A stretch of 64,000 nt of DNA from Paracoccus haematequi. GTDB taxonomy: Bacteria; Pseudomonadota; Alphaproteobacteria; Rhodobacterales; Rhodobacteraceae. The stretch's first letter is position 1. Each line of letters opens with the position of its first letter. The notes beneath the pieces were generated by a model. That model was not told the origin of the DNA and did not search any database. It saw only the letters and a list, made by a program, of their open reading frames with translations. Position numbers and translations under genes: made by a program. This document shows, one piece after another, positions 54,161-63,138 of this stretch. Location: the NCBI GenBank assembly GCA_945881965.1, contig CAMCVS010000003.1:1-64000 (forward strand). The letters run 5' to 3'.

Positions 54161-55350
54161 GCGACCGCCCCTTTTGTCTGCAATCCAGTCAGCATTCTAT
54201 CCCAGTTTTTCCCATAAGCTGTTGATCCAAAGACTGTTTCTGCGCGGGCCCTTCCGGCTGAGGCCGCATGCAGCCGCAGATCATGGTCAACAATCAAGCT
54301 GCGAAGTGCCGTCACGAGCGCAGGTACCCCAACGTCGGAAAGGCAATAACCGGTATCGTTTCCGACGGTCGCGGCAATTTCACCCTGATCCGAAGCGACA
54401 ATGGCGCAGCCCGAGGCCATCGCCTCCAACAGAACCAAAGGTTGCGCCTCGACCGGGAACCGGCTGGGAAAGACAAAAATGTGCGCGTCATCGAACAACG
54501 TTTGCTTCTGCGTGCCCTCTGCGCCGGGAATCCATTTTGCTGTCACATCCGGCAGCGAATTCAAGGCAGCGATGCGCGCGTTGATCCAGTCGCTTTTGGC
54601 CTCGGGGGTGGTGAAGCGGGTGCAGTACCCGGTAAAGGCCATTGGCCCGACAAGTTTTATTTCCAATGGTCGCGCGGGGCGATCCGGTGCGGTCGCAAGC
54701 GCAAGGCAAGCGTCCAGAAACGCCGGATAGCCCTTGCTTTCGATCAGGAGACTCAGGTGCAGTATGACGATTGGGGCCAAAGGATCATCAGCCAGCGCCT
54801 GATGGCGGCTCTGAATGCCCTTCGGATCAGCAAGTGCCAGATCAGCGGTGTTGGGCATCAGCACCAGTTGCTCCGCCGCGATCCCCAAAGCGATCAACCC
54901 CGCGCGCTGGGTCTCACCTAGCACAGTGATGCGGTCGGAGGCGCGCAAAAGGCGCAGGAAGATCCGCATGTTACGTGAATCAGGAGCCCAGCCAAGAAAC
55001 ACCGACCCATGGAGTGAGGTAACAATAGCGCGACGCGGCAGCAGCGCCCGCAGCCCCAGATGCAAAGGACCCATGCGCAGGAAACTTGCGAGGCTTTGGC
55101 CGTGGTTGAAAACGATCACGGGCGCGCCTTGCGTGGCCGCTCTGATCATCCGCAGCCAAGCCAGAATGACACCCGCAACAAAGACGAAGTTGCGCGTCAA
55201 CGCAGGCTTGCTGCGATCCAGCGCGGTGAACTCCACCGACTTGCAGTCCCAACCGCGCGCCCGCAGTTCACGCAGCGCCAACACGGTCGCCGCCGTTTGC
55301 CCAGAGAACGACAGCGCCTGCGGATAGGCAATCACCACGGCACGGGTCAT
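54157..55350 (-). CDS. Family-4 glycosyltransferase
   Basis: A 397-residue GT-B enzyme. The N-terminal half has an SGQTAATVLALREL acceptor loop and a hydrophobic stretch (about 52-68). The C-terminal half has VILHLSLLIESKGYPAFLDA and the E-x7-E pattern in VEAQPLVLLEAMASGCAIV. It should transfer a nucleotide-activated sugar to the growing repeat unit on the cytoplasmic face of the inner membrane. Donor and linkage are not predictable. It overlaps both neighbours by 4 bp. Confidence 0.88.
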   Translation of the reverse strand: MTRAVVIAYPQALSFSGQTAATVLALRELRARGWDCKSVEFTALDRSKPALTRNFVFVAGVILAWLRMIRAATQGAPVIVFNHGQSLASFLRMGPLHLGLRALLPRRAIVTSLHGSVFLGWAPDSRNMRIFLRLLRASDRITVLGETQRAGLIALGIAAEQLVLMPNTADLALADPKGIQSRHQALADDPLAPIVILHLSLLIESKGYPAFLDACLALATAPDRPARPLEIKLVGPMAFTGYCTRFTTPEAKSDWINARIAALNSLPDVTAKWIPGAEGTQKQTLFDDAHIFVFPSRFPVEAQPLVLLEAMASGCAIVASDQGEIAATVGNDTGYCLSDVGVPALVTALRSLIVDHDLRLHAASAGRARAETVFGSTAYGKNWDRMLTGLQTKGAVA

Positions 55351-56144
55351 AGCGGATAGGCCTCGAACCGGTATTCCTTACGCTTGACCGCCAATTGCAA
55401 TTCAAGCGCGGGTGTGAAGACCGCCCTGCCCTCGCCGCTTTGCCCAGAACGCGCGAAAACAAAGCCATCCTGAAACTTGTCTTTGAAGGCGTCGGAACTT
55501 CTTTGTTGCGCCGCGCGGGTGCGTTCAAGGCTGGATGCTTCGAGAGCAGCGGCGATTTCGGTATCGCTGACCTCCAGTCCAACAAAATCCACCAGCTTGC
55601 GGAAGGTGCCCTGCGGATCGGCAAGCAGGTCTTCGTAACGGATCACCAACCCGGCGCGCGGCAACCAGGATTGGTAGAACTGGAAATAGGCATCCAGCCC
55701 CATTTCGGGGTGAACCAGAAGCGCGGCCAGATCGCCAGAGAAACCAAAGGCTTTTTTCGCGTTTGCGTAATGCAGAAAAGATATCATCGTATCGCGCGGC
55801 TCGCGGGTGAATACCACGATCCGGTTCCGCGCCAGTAAACGGTTGAAGGGACGATGGGTCTTGACCAACCGTGGGATCGCCGGAAACGGCCAGCGTTGAA
55901 AGAACGACGGATTGGCAAATTCCGGCATCACTTGATTGACATCGTCAAAGCTGAAATCTGTATCTGCCTGATGCTGATTCAGTAAATGAAAGAATACGAT
56001 CCTGACCCAAGTCGATCCTGTCTTGGGATAGAACGCGAAGACCACATCATCGCGCCGCAACCGAAGCGCGCTGCGGCCCCAAAGCCAAACCTTCTCAACC
56101 AACCATGTCGGATTGGTCGCAGCCTTTTTCAAGAGCGGGTTCAT
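55347..56144 (-). CDS. Sulfotransferase 1 of the polysaccharide locus (Sulfotransfer_1 type)
   Basis: A 265-residue PAPS-dependent sulfotransferase. The 5'-phosphosulfate loop FYPKTGSTWVRIVF is at about 38-51, and the 3'-phosphate site VVFTREPRDTMISFLHYA follows at about 109-126, as in classic cytosolic enzymes. YEDLLADPQGTFRKLVDFVG is the family C-terminal block. It would move sulfate from PAPS to a hydroxyl of the glycan or its precursor. It is the first of three adjacent, different sulfotransferases. ATGA-type overlaps bind it to its neighbours. Confidence 0.9.
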   Translation of the reverse strand: MNPLLKKAATNPTWLVEKVWLWGRSALRLRRDDVVFAFYPKTGSTWVRIVFFHLLNQHQADTDFSFDDVNQVMPEFANPSFFQRWPFPAIPRLVKTHRPFNRLLARNRIVVFTREPRDTMISFLHYANAKKAFGFSGDLAALLVHPEMGLDAYFQFYQSWLPRAGLVIRYEDLLADPQGTFRKLVDFVGLEVSDTEIAAALEASSLERTRAAQQRSSDAFKDKFQDGFVFARSGQSGEGRAVFTPALELQLAVKRKEYRFEAYPL

Positions 56145-57097
56145 GGCGCAGTCTCTTTGATCGGAGCCACCGGAGCGGCGTGTTGCGTTTCTGCCAATGA
56201 CGACCCTGATGGCTCATCATAGCCCAGCCATTGCATGGTTGGCGTGATGACCCGACGCAAGGCGGAACGGTCTGCGGCGCTGAGTGAAGTGCGCCGGGAC
56301 AGGTGTTTGCCACTGTCGAATTCAGCGCGAAAATTCGCCTCGACTTCTGGCACCATATCCAGTCCGCAATGTTTTAACACCTCGGCCACACGCTCCAGCG
56401 TCAGGGTTTCAAGCCGGATTTCCATATAACGTTTCGGGCCAAGCGCGCGTCCGTCGATGGCTCCGCGTTCAACGCACTCACGCCATTGCAAACCCGCGAC
56501 CTCGATCAGGTCCATGTCGCGCACCATCTGCGCCATCCCAGGCAGACGCGGCCCCCACATCGTCTTGGGCTCGCCAGGTCGCCCCGGTAGCAGACGTGCC
56601 AGCAATTCCCAAAGATAGAAGGGCACCTGACGTGGTTCCGCCTCGGCAAAACGCTGCCACAGGATCGACTTCTTGTCCCCAATCCGTCCATTCGCCACAC
56701 CGCTGGTGGAATTCAACCAATATGACCGGATCGAGGCTGCACAATCATATCCGTTGCGCATAACATGCACATAGACGGCGTCAGGAAAAACCTGTTCGAC
56801 AAACGGCACTCGCAGGGAATTGGTCGGAGTTTTTTCCAAAAGCCGCTGACCACCGCCTTCGGCAAGAATGCGCGCGAAACGCTTGCGGATATGGGCCACT
56901 ACCTCGGGGCGGGCATGGCGGGCCTGAAACATGTCCGACCTGCCATCGTTGCCATACCGCCAGATGAAACGCGGTTCCTTGACATGAACGAAAGCCGGAT
57001 GCGCCTGCAGCAACCGGCCCAAGATCGACGTGCCTGCGCGCGGCGAGCCGAGGATAATCACCGGGCGATCAAACCCGTATGCGCTCGCCGCCGTCAT
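56141..57097 (-). CDS. Sulfotransferase 2 of the polysaccharide locus (Sulfotransfer_3 type)
   Basis: A 318-residue protein. The PAPS loop is VIILGSPRAGTSILGRLLQ near residues 12-30, and the 3'-phosphate site is VHVMRNGYDCAASIRSYW. It has the KEPRFIWRYG and EIRLETLTLERVAEVLKHC blocks of the Sulfotransfer_3 group, distinct from sulfotransferases 1 and 3. The start ATG 57097 overlaps the stop of the next gene as ATGA; a longer frame to 57187 would run inside it. Its acceptor is unknown. Confidence 0.88.
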   Translation of the reverse strand: MTAASAYGFDRPVIILGSPRAGTSILGRLLQAHPAFVHVKEPRFIWRYGNDGRSDMFQARHARPEVVAHIRKRFARILAEGGGQRLLEKTPTNSLRVPFVEQVFPDAVYVHVMRNGYDCAASIRSYWLNSTSGVANGRIGDKKSILWQRFAEAEPRQVPFYLWELLARLLPGRPGEPKTMWGPRLPGMAQMVRDMDLIEVAGLQWRECVERGAIDGRALGPKRYMEIRLETLTLERVAEVLKHCGLDMVPEVEANFRAEFDSGKHLSRRTSLSAADRSALRRVITPTMQWLGYDEPSGSSLAETQHAAPVAPIKETAP

Positions 57098-58023
57098 TTG
57101 CCCCCCCATAACCGCTGCAGATTGTCGGGATCGGGCCGCTGCGATACTGGCAAAGCCCGCAGGGCGGCTGCTGTTTCGGTAATCCATGGCGCCACCAACA
57201 AGTCCAACTGTCGCCGCATATCCGCAGGCAACACATCCCGCCGCTTGATCAGACCGAGCGAGAGCAAGGATTGGTTCGTAATATCGACCAGTTTGGTGAT
57301 CATCCGAATCTTTCCAAACTGGTGTTCGATCGCCAATAGCAATGGGGTATGTGCATTCTGTTTCGGTGCGGTGTTCAGACTGGGCGGCACGAATGTATCA
57401 TCTGCGCCAAGAAACCGGTAAATCCGCTGAATGGTTCCAAGGCTGTCGCGCTCGACATCATCATAAAGCACGACACACATTGTCTCTGCCCCGAACAGGG
57501 CCACAAAATGCGCGATCTGAGGGCCATAGTTGCTGCGCCGCACCACCTCTTCCAAGGCACCATCCAGCGGATCGGGAAAACCCGGACGCTGTCGCAACAA
57601 TGGGGCTAGACCCTGTTCGATCGGCAGTTTGGGCAGAAACCCGCGCCGGATAAGCCAGAAATAGCCTGACACCATGCGGTCAACCGGATGGCGCAAAGAT
57701 ACTACGAGTTTCGGCGTGGCCGTCATGCGTTCTGCCAAGGCAGCAGCGCTTGCACCATCAAACAGATACTCAACCGACACATCCCCCCGCATTTGCCCCG
57801 GCGCACAGGAGAAGCGGTCAAAAAACCATTGCGCCCCCTTTTCGGCAAACATCGGCCCGCCGATATATCCGGCCTCTTGTTTCTTGTCGGGCACACAGAT
57901 CTGCGGATGATCGCGCAAACACAGATACATCCAGGAGGTGGCGCATTTCTGTGCCCCGATCAAAGCAAAATCCAGCTTCTGCGAAGCAAGGTCGGTGACT
58001 GTAGCAAGCAAGGAGTTATTCAT
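57094..58023 (-). CDS. Sulfotransferase 3 of the polysaccharide locus (heparan-sulfotransferase-like)
   Basis: A 309-residue protein. The PAPS loop FALIGAQKCATSWMYLCLRD is at about 19-38, and the 3'-phosphate site VVSLRHPVDRMVSGYFWL follows, the arrangement of heparan-sulfate and related carbohydrate sulfotransferases. YDDVERDSLGTIQRIYRFLG is the usual C-terminal block. It most likely sulfates a sugar residue of the same polymer at another position. It lies 9 bp downstream of a glycosyltransferase gene. Confidence 0.9.
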   Translation of the reverse strand: MNNSLLATVTDLASQKLDFALIGAQKCATSWMYLCLRDHPQICVPDKKQEAGYIGGPMFAEKGAQWFFDRFSCAPGQMRGDVSVEYLFDGASAAALAERMTATPKLVVSLRHPVDRMVSGYFWLIRRGFLPKLPIEQGLAPLLRQRPGFPDPLDGALEEVVRRSNYGPQIAHFVALFGAETMCVVLYDDVERDSLGTIQRIYRFLGADDTFVPPSLNTAPKQNAHTPLLLAIEHQFGKIRMITKLVDITNQSLLSLGLIKRRDVLPADMRRQLDLLVAPWITETAAALRALPVSQRPDPDNLQRLWGGK

Positions 58024-58032
58024 GGGACCCTG

Positions 58033-59151
58033 TCATACTGAAGCCCGGTCAAGCCCGGCAAGAATGGCGTCTAGATTTTCCGACCAACTGCCCACTTGAC
58101 GCGGATGGCCGGCCGATTGGCCGTGATGCACCGCCAAGGTCTGGCGGATGAAATCGGTCGCATTGCGCGCAATCCGCACACGGTTCTCAGGCCAAGGTGA
58201 GATCACCGACCGAACACCCCGGCTGGAGCTGTCGGTGATCACCATCGGCATATCCATGGCCAGCCCGCGCAACACAGTATTGGAAATCCCGGTACCATGC
58301 TCCAGCGGCACGAGAAACGCGCGTTTGTCGGCTAGAAACGCATCAAGATCAGCGACTGGCCCTGCATACCGAACCCCGGCCACACCCTCAGCCCAGCCAG
58401 GCAGCGCAGCGCCAGGCCCGAACAGCGCCAGTCCCAAAGTCGGCTCAGACGCCCGGATCTTTGGCCATATGTTCTGGATGAAAGGCCGCAGCTTTGCCTC
58501 ACGCCGATTGGTGAAATTGACCTGGACCGCGAACTCATGGCTTTGTTGTCCGTTCCAGGCAATCGCAGGCTGCGCGACGGCATTGGGCGCCACAACGATC
58601 CGCCGTCCAAGCCACGGCAGCCGCGCCGCCTCACGCGATGTTTGCACCACGACGACATCGGCGTCACGATACGCGGTCATTTCACGCATCAAAGTTGATG
58701 GCAGCAAAAGCCCCTTGCCAAGATCATAGGCCTTACCCCCCGGATAAAGACCCAAACCGTAATGCAGCGCCTCAAGATTCATGCCCCATTGCGCGTCATT
58801 CAGCAGCAATACGATCCGCAACGCAGGATTGATCGTTCGCGCCGAAAGAGCCAAACCCATCAAGCGTCCCGGCGCTACGAACAAGATCGCAGGTCCGGCC
58901 GCACGCAGACGCGACAAATCTGCGTCTGCAAGAGCCTCAGTTGTGAAATAAGGCCCGAACGGGCGCACCCGCGCCCAGAATTCATTCGCCCGCGCCAGAA
59001 CGCCACCCGCACGTGGCTGCTTGACAGCCACCAGCACGTCGGCGACGACACCCCGTCGCGCCCATTCCCACACATAATTGGCAACCGGCACCTTACGCCC
59101 GTCATGAGGGGGAAACGGGATTGCATCCGTAAGAAAGAACACCTTTGTCAT
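58033..59151 (-). CDS. GT-B glycosyltransferase (GT4-like)
   Basis: A 372-residue protein beginning KVFFLTDAIPFPPHDGRKV, typical of GT4 N-termini. The C-terminal half has EPTLGLALFGPGAALPGW and FLVPLEHGTGISNTVLRGLA, the donor-binding region. The start ATG 59151 has GAAGG 8 bases upstream; the frame opens at 59229 inside the next gene. It transfers one sugar of the repeat unit; donor unknown. It lies between the acetyltransferase and the sulfotransferase trio. Confidence 0.87.
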   Translation of the reverse strand: MTKVFFLTDAIPFPPHDGRKVPVANYVWEWARRGVVADVLVAVKQPRAGGVLARANEFWARVRPFGPYFTTEALADADLSRLRAAGPAILFVAPGRLMGLALSARTINPALRIVLLLNDAQWGMNLEALHYGLGLYPGGKAYDLGKGLLLPSTLMREMTAYRDADVVVVQTSREAARLPWLGRRIVVAPNAVAQPAIAWNGQQSHEFAVQVNFTNRREAKLRPFIQNIWPKIRASEPTLGLALFGPGAALPGWAEGVAGVRYAGPVADLDAFLADKRAFLVPLEHGTGISNTVLRGLAMDMPMVITDSSSRGVRSVISPWPENRVRIARNATDFIRQTLAVHHGQSAGHPRQVGSWSENLDAILAGLDRASV

Positions 59152-59206
59152 CAGCGTGCCTTCCTGACGCAATCGACAGCGGGGCAAGACAGAACAACCT
59201 TCATCA

Positions 59207-59731
59207 TCACAGCTCACGCAGACTGACAAAGCGGATAATGTTCAAAAGCGAACTGCGCCGGGAATTTCCATGATTGCGGTACAGCTCCCGCACCGAGTCC
59301 AACAGGCGGATCTGCCTCGCCGGATTCCCGACGACCAACGCGTTTGCATCCACATTGCCCACGACGACGGAACCTATCCCCGCAACCGATCCCTCGCCCA
59401 TTTCTGCGCCAGGAGCAACGAGAACGCTCTGACCCAGCCAACAACCACGCCCGATCACGACAGGCTTGGCCTCCATTCGTTTGTCATAGGGCATGGTTTG
59501 GCGATCATTCAGGTTGTGATTATAGCTCAGAACCTTGACATCATTCGCAAAGATGGTGCCATCGCCAATGTCCAGGCCACCGCGAGCATCAAGGAAACAA
59601 TTCGAACCGAAATGACATCTCTGACCAAGACGCAATTTCAGCGGCGCGACGATCACGGTACCGGGACGCACGGATACCCCGGTGCGCCATAGGTGAAGCC
59701 AATAGGTGAACTTCCTGACAAATCTAAGCAA
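59207..59731 (-). CDS. Hexapeptide-repeat acetyltransferase (WcaF/LpxA-like)
   Basis: A 174-residue left-handed beta-helix acyltransferase. Hexapeptide turns run from VRPGTVIVAPLKLRLG through LDIGDGTIFANDVKVLSYNH to VVIGRGCWLGQSVLVAPGAEMGEGS and VAGIGSVVVGNV. The catalytic-type His is in SYNHNLN. It probably O-acetylates a sugar or lipid-linked precursor with acetyl-CoA. The start is TTG 59731, which overlaps the polymerase gene by 8 bp, with GGTGAG upstream. Confidence 0.85.
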   Translation of the reverse strand: MLRFVRKFTYWLHLWRTGVSVRPGTVIVAPLKLRLGQRCHFGSNCFLDARGGLDIGDGTIFANDVKVLSYNHNLNDRQTMPYDKRMEAKPVVIGRGCWLGQSVLVAPGAEMGEGSVAGIGSVVVGNVDANALVVGNPARQIRLLDSVRELYRNHGNSRRSSLLNIIRFVSLREL

Positions 59732-60881
59732 AACTCACCTTTATAGACTTTGTTAATATGGCTCGGAAAAATCCGCTTAGAATACGCAAGACTGCTATTC
59801 CAAAAAGCAGACGCAAAAACAAAACAACAACCGAATCCATATTGCCTGATATCAACACCGGAGAAAAAGCCAAAGACGCAAAAAGAAGGTGTACTCGCCG
59901 ACCCGGCAATCGCGAGAACGCGCGCAATCCAAGATATGTCATGATAAAAGTGATCATCATAAGAACAATGATGTCAATAAGGTCGGCTACAGCTATCTGA
60001 CCCAATATGCCAAGTGCTCCAGCGTATCCCCTAGCAAAATCTATTTCAGGCAACATCTGTCGCCCGATATAAGAACCGAATGAAGGAACTGACGAACCGA
60101 ATGGCGTGAACGAGTCCACGACGCGTGTCAGAAGAAACTGTGGATCAAGCGCCGAATATGCCAGCGACTGGCCATACTGCAATCCAAACTCCACACCGTC
60201 GTACTGGTTCAATCGCTTTGACATCGAATCGATCAAGAACAAGTAGGTATCCGATTTACTCAGCAGCGACCGGAAAAGTTCGATGATCGATGATAGATCG
60301 AACTGTCCTTCCAAAATCACCGAAGCTGACGCAACCCGCCCTAGAAGATAAAGAAACGGCAGCAGAGCCAACGAAGAAATCAAAAACACCATCTGACGGC
60401 GCGAAATACCGTCGCGGAGGAACAGGAAAATAATCAAAAAAAACAGGGCGCCTTTGTTTCCGAGGAAGGTCGATTCAACAACCAGCAAGACCGTCAATGG
60501 GACATTTCCCATAAGCAATGCAATCGCGATGGCAACATCGGGAGAAAAGAAGTTTGACACATGGAAAAGGCCGACGGCACTTGATGCAGCGGCTATCACG
60601 ATAAAGAAATACGCCGCAAGCTTCCAGGCAGAATCAAAGACCCTTTGAGCATAGAGCTCATCGCGACGTTCATATTTCTGAACATGCCAACCAATGATGG
60701 CATACATCGCAAGCAGGACAACAATGAACTTCAACAGGACCACGAACGGAAGAGCGATTGAATACTCGTCCAAGAAATCCAGCGCCCATACTCTTGCCGC
60801 ATAGCTCACCAACGGAAACGCCACCACGAACAGGAACAATCTTCCCTGCAAACCGTCGCCTTTTTTGATAACAAGCTTCAT
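59724..60881 (-). CDS. Polysaccharide polymerase-like membrane protein (Wzy-like)
   Basis: A 385-residue integral membrane protein with about ten helices and a large loop after helix 7 (SASVILEGQFDLSSIIEL to FARGYAGALG). The topology and the periplasmic loop with Arg residues (GRQMLPEIDFARGYAG) fit Wzy-type O-antigen/capsule polymerases, which have little sequence identity. It lies beside a Wzx-like gene, as expected for a Wzx/Wzy-dependent pathway. The assignment rests on topology and context. AT-rich composition. Confidence 0.7.
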   Translation of the reverse strand: MKLVIKKGDGLQGRLFLFVVAFPLVSYAARVWALDFLDEYSIALPFVVLLKFIVVLLAMYAIIGWHVQKYERRDELYAQRVFDSAWKLAAYFFIVIAAASSAVGLFHVSNFFSPDVAIAIALLMGNVPLTVLLVVESTFLGNKGALFFLIIFLFLRDGISRRQMVFLISSLALLPFLYLLGRVASASVILEGQFDLSSIIELFRSLLSKSDTYLFLIDSMSKRLNQYDGVEFGLQYGQSLAYSALDPQFLLTRVVDSFTPFGSSVPSFGSYIGRQMLPEIDFARGYAGALGILGQIAVADLIDIIVLMMITFIMTYLGLRAFSRLPGRRVHLLFASLAFSPVLISGNMDSVVVLFLRLLFGIAVLRILSGFFRAILTKSIKVSFA

Positions 60882-61762
60882 TCAAGCACCTGAACAGAAT
60901 AACCAGCCGCGTTCAGAACCGTCCGGTTTTTCTCCATGTACGGAACAGAAAAAACTTGTTTGCCCAAGGCCGCGGCAACAACATGGTGATGAAGACGCTC
61001 GGCCACAACGATCTTGGCTGACTTCAGGGCTGCTATCTGCCCCATCCAGTCCAATTCCAGAACCCGCCCCCCCAAATCTTCCGCAATCTTTGCAGACAAT
61101 CTGCTGTCTTTCGGACCTGCTGGCAGAACGACAATTTCGGGTGGCTGGAAACCATGGTCAAAAGCAAGCTTCCGGATGACATCAAGGTGATCCGAACGCC
61201 AATTCGTCTCTGTTCGCGGACTCAATACAATGCCGATATTCTTAAGCGTTGGTTCCTCGAACAGAGTGCTGAGGGTTCCGTACTCAAATCCAACGTCGAG
61301 CTTGGTATCGCTCTCGACGCCCAAAGTTCTCATTGCAATCTCAGCAGATGCCGGATCCCGTACGGTCAGTTTCTTACATGTAATTCTAAATACAGTTCGC
61401 TGCCACTTCGTTGGTCGATAATCGCTTTCAAAACCAACATTGTTCCAGGTGATCTTCTTGAGAGTCATCGCCGCCATAATCTGATTAAGAACAAATCCAG
61501 AATGGCGCCCATGAAAGCAAGTTCCGCCGATGCATTCAACCCGATCAGCGCGCAGGATAGCAATAAAATGTTCGAATGTCCGTGCGCGGCGCAATGTCAA
61601 CTTTAGTCTGCGCTGATTGTCGTGCGACATCACCTCATCCAGAGAACCGCTCTGGATAACGTCTACAACCGACCCATCCGCACAGTTTCTAAGCACAGCA
61701 TCGAGAAGCAATGAATCGCCGAAATTCTGAAAGCCCAGATAACCGAATACGACTACCCTCAT
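60878..61762 (-). CDS. Polysaccharide pyruvyl transferase family protein (CsaB-like)
   Basis: A 294-residue protein with the start VVVFGYLGFQNFGDSLLLDA and later NIGIVLSPRTETNWRSDHLD and VVAERLHHHVVAAALGKQVF, the segments of the pyruvyl-transferase/CsaB family. It would add a pyruvate ketal to a sugar hydroxyl using phosphoenolpyruvate, giving the polymer another negative charge. ATG 61762 overlaps the flippase stop as ATGA. It lies between the Wzx- and Wzy-like genes. Confidence 0.85.
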   Translation of the reverse strand: MRVVVFGYLGFQNFGDSLLLDAVLRNCADGSVVDVIQSGSLDEVMSHDNQRRLKLTLRRARTFEHFIAILRADRVECIGGTCFHGRHSGFVLNQIMAAMTLKKITWNNVGFESDYRPTKWQRTVFRITCKKLTVRDPASAEIAMRTLGVESDTKLDVGFEYGTLSTLFEEPTLKNIGIVLSPRTETNWRSDHLDVIRKLAFDHGFQPPEIVVLPAGPKDSRLSAKIAEDLGGRVLELDWMGQIAALKSAKIVVAERLHHHVVAAALGKQVFSVPYMEKNRTVLNAAGYSVQVLE

Positions 61763-62892
61763 TCCCGATTTACCCCCAAATACCATGATACAAGCACACC
61801 GACAAGATGTGGGCCGGCAATAGCCAAGACGTAGGATGCCACGGGCTCAAACTCTGCGACAGTGAGCAACCAGAAGGTAGGCACCGAAAGGGCCAGACCA
61901 ACAAGTGCTCCAAGTATCACGCTTCTGTCCTGACCGAACAAGGACATCCGTTTTGCAATGAATAGTGTCAGGATGATCTGGAATGACCAAAGCGCATGCA
62001 ATTGCATAAGGGAGTCATCCATTGAAAACTTGGCACCCATCGCGATGGCAAGCATCGCGAAAAGCGACAAGGAAACCGCAACCGAAACTGCGGCCAAACC
62101 CAGTGCCCGCAACAAGACCGACACTGTCCCAGCCTGCATCCAGTTGTGGAACAGGCGGGTCACGATTGTTGATAACTGACGCGGAATTTGCAGGGATTGT
62201 TGCAATACAGCCAGTCGGGCCATTGCCTGCGGATCACTGACCAAACCACCCAGCCAGATCGGCACTTGCAGAATGGCCGTGTTGATCAAACCCACGGGCA
62301 GGTATGTGCGAATATTCCAGATCAGTTCTTGAACCGCCTCCCGATCCCAGGTCTTCAGATTGGCATTTCGTCGGTAAAACCAGACATGACCCCACATTGC
62401 GCAGATCGATATCGTTCTGAATGGCAGAAGGAGGGCGAAGAATGCCTGGTATCCAAATCCCAGGGTCACAGCCATCGCCAATCGTTCAGTAAACATGATG
62501 ACAGATTGCGGACCCGCCTCTTGGTTTTCGAAATATCCTTTCGGATAAAGTTCGATCATCGTCTGCGACAGAAAGAAAATCACACCAACCGCCGCCATCG
62601 GAACGTCTGTCGCGACTGTAAAACACAATACTGCGAACGTCACGATCAACCACTTTGCAAACGCAAACAGCATCCAGAATACAGGCGAAAGTCCAAGTTC
62701 TTCCACAAGATTGAAATACTTACGGTCAAGGTTCATGTTTATAATCCCGACCGCTAATGTGCCGGCAAAAAACAGAACCGTTACAGAATAAAACTCATCT
62801 GCTGGCATCAAAGCACGTAGTGTCAAAAATATACCGAACGCGAGCAATCCTGACCCTAATTGCAGGCCAGTGTTTACATAACGATTGCGCAT
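61759..62892 (-). CDS. Polysaccharide flippase-like membrane protein (Wzx-like)
   Basis: About 377 residues with some ten to twelve helices (for example VNTGLQLGSGLLAFGIFLTL at the start). The pattern resembles the MATE/PST flippases that move lipid-linked repeat units across the inner membrane. No catalytic motif is expected. ATG 62892 is chosen because it directly precedes helix 1; the frame opens at TTG 62991, adding 33 basic and hydrophobic residues, and neither start has a clear ribosome site. It is the first gene of the minus-strand series. Confidence 0.75.
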   Translation of the reverse strand: MRNRYVNTGLQLGSGLLAFGIFLTLRALMPADEFYSVTVLFFAGTLAVGIINMNLDRKYFNLVEELGLSPVFWMLFAFAKWLIVTFAVLCFTVATDVPMAAVGVIFFLSQTMIELYPKGYFENQEAGPQSVIMFTERLAMAVTLGFGYQAFFALLLPFRTISICAMWGHVWFYRRNANLKTWDREAVQELIWNIRTYLPVGLINTAILQVPIWLGGLVSDPQAMARLAVLQQSLQIPRQLSTIVTRLFHNWMQAGTVSVLLRALGLAAVSVAVSLSLFAMLAIAMGAKFSMDDSLMQLHALWSFQIILTLFIAKRMSLFGQDRSVILGALVGLALSVPTFWLLTVAEFEPVASYVLAIAGPHLVGVLVSWYLGVNRE

Positions 62893-63041
62893 CAGACGTT
62901 TCAATAGTCGACCCGTTCTGTTCTTTTTAAATCTTGGTTGCGAGAAAAACAGGGCAAACGAGAAACCGCAATCCTTTAGTTCGGAAAACAACTTTGGAGT
63001 GAAAACTCCGTGTAGTCGACCTTACCAGACAAATTTGTTCC

Positions 63042-63071
63042 GTTAAAACAACAAGTCTGAGGATTGGTCAA
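63042..63071 (-). promoter_or_regulatory. Candidate promoter of the polysaccharide operon
   Basis: On the minus strand TTGACC (63071-63066) and TTTAAC (63047-63042) are 18 bp apart, about 50 bp before the longest flippase frame. No other promoter-like site was seen before the 14-gene minus-strand series. Confidence 0.35.
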
Positions 63072-63138
63072 GGAAACTCTGCGGTTTGCTTCCCTTGGAT
63101 ATCCTCGGATAGGTCCGCAGTGACGCCCCCTGCCCCGT

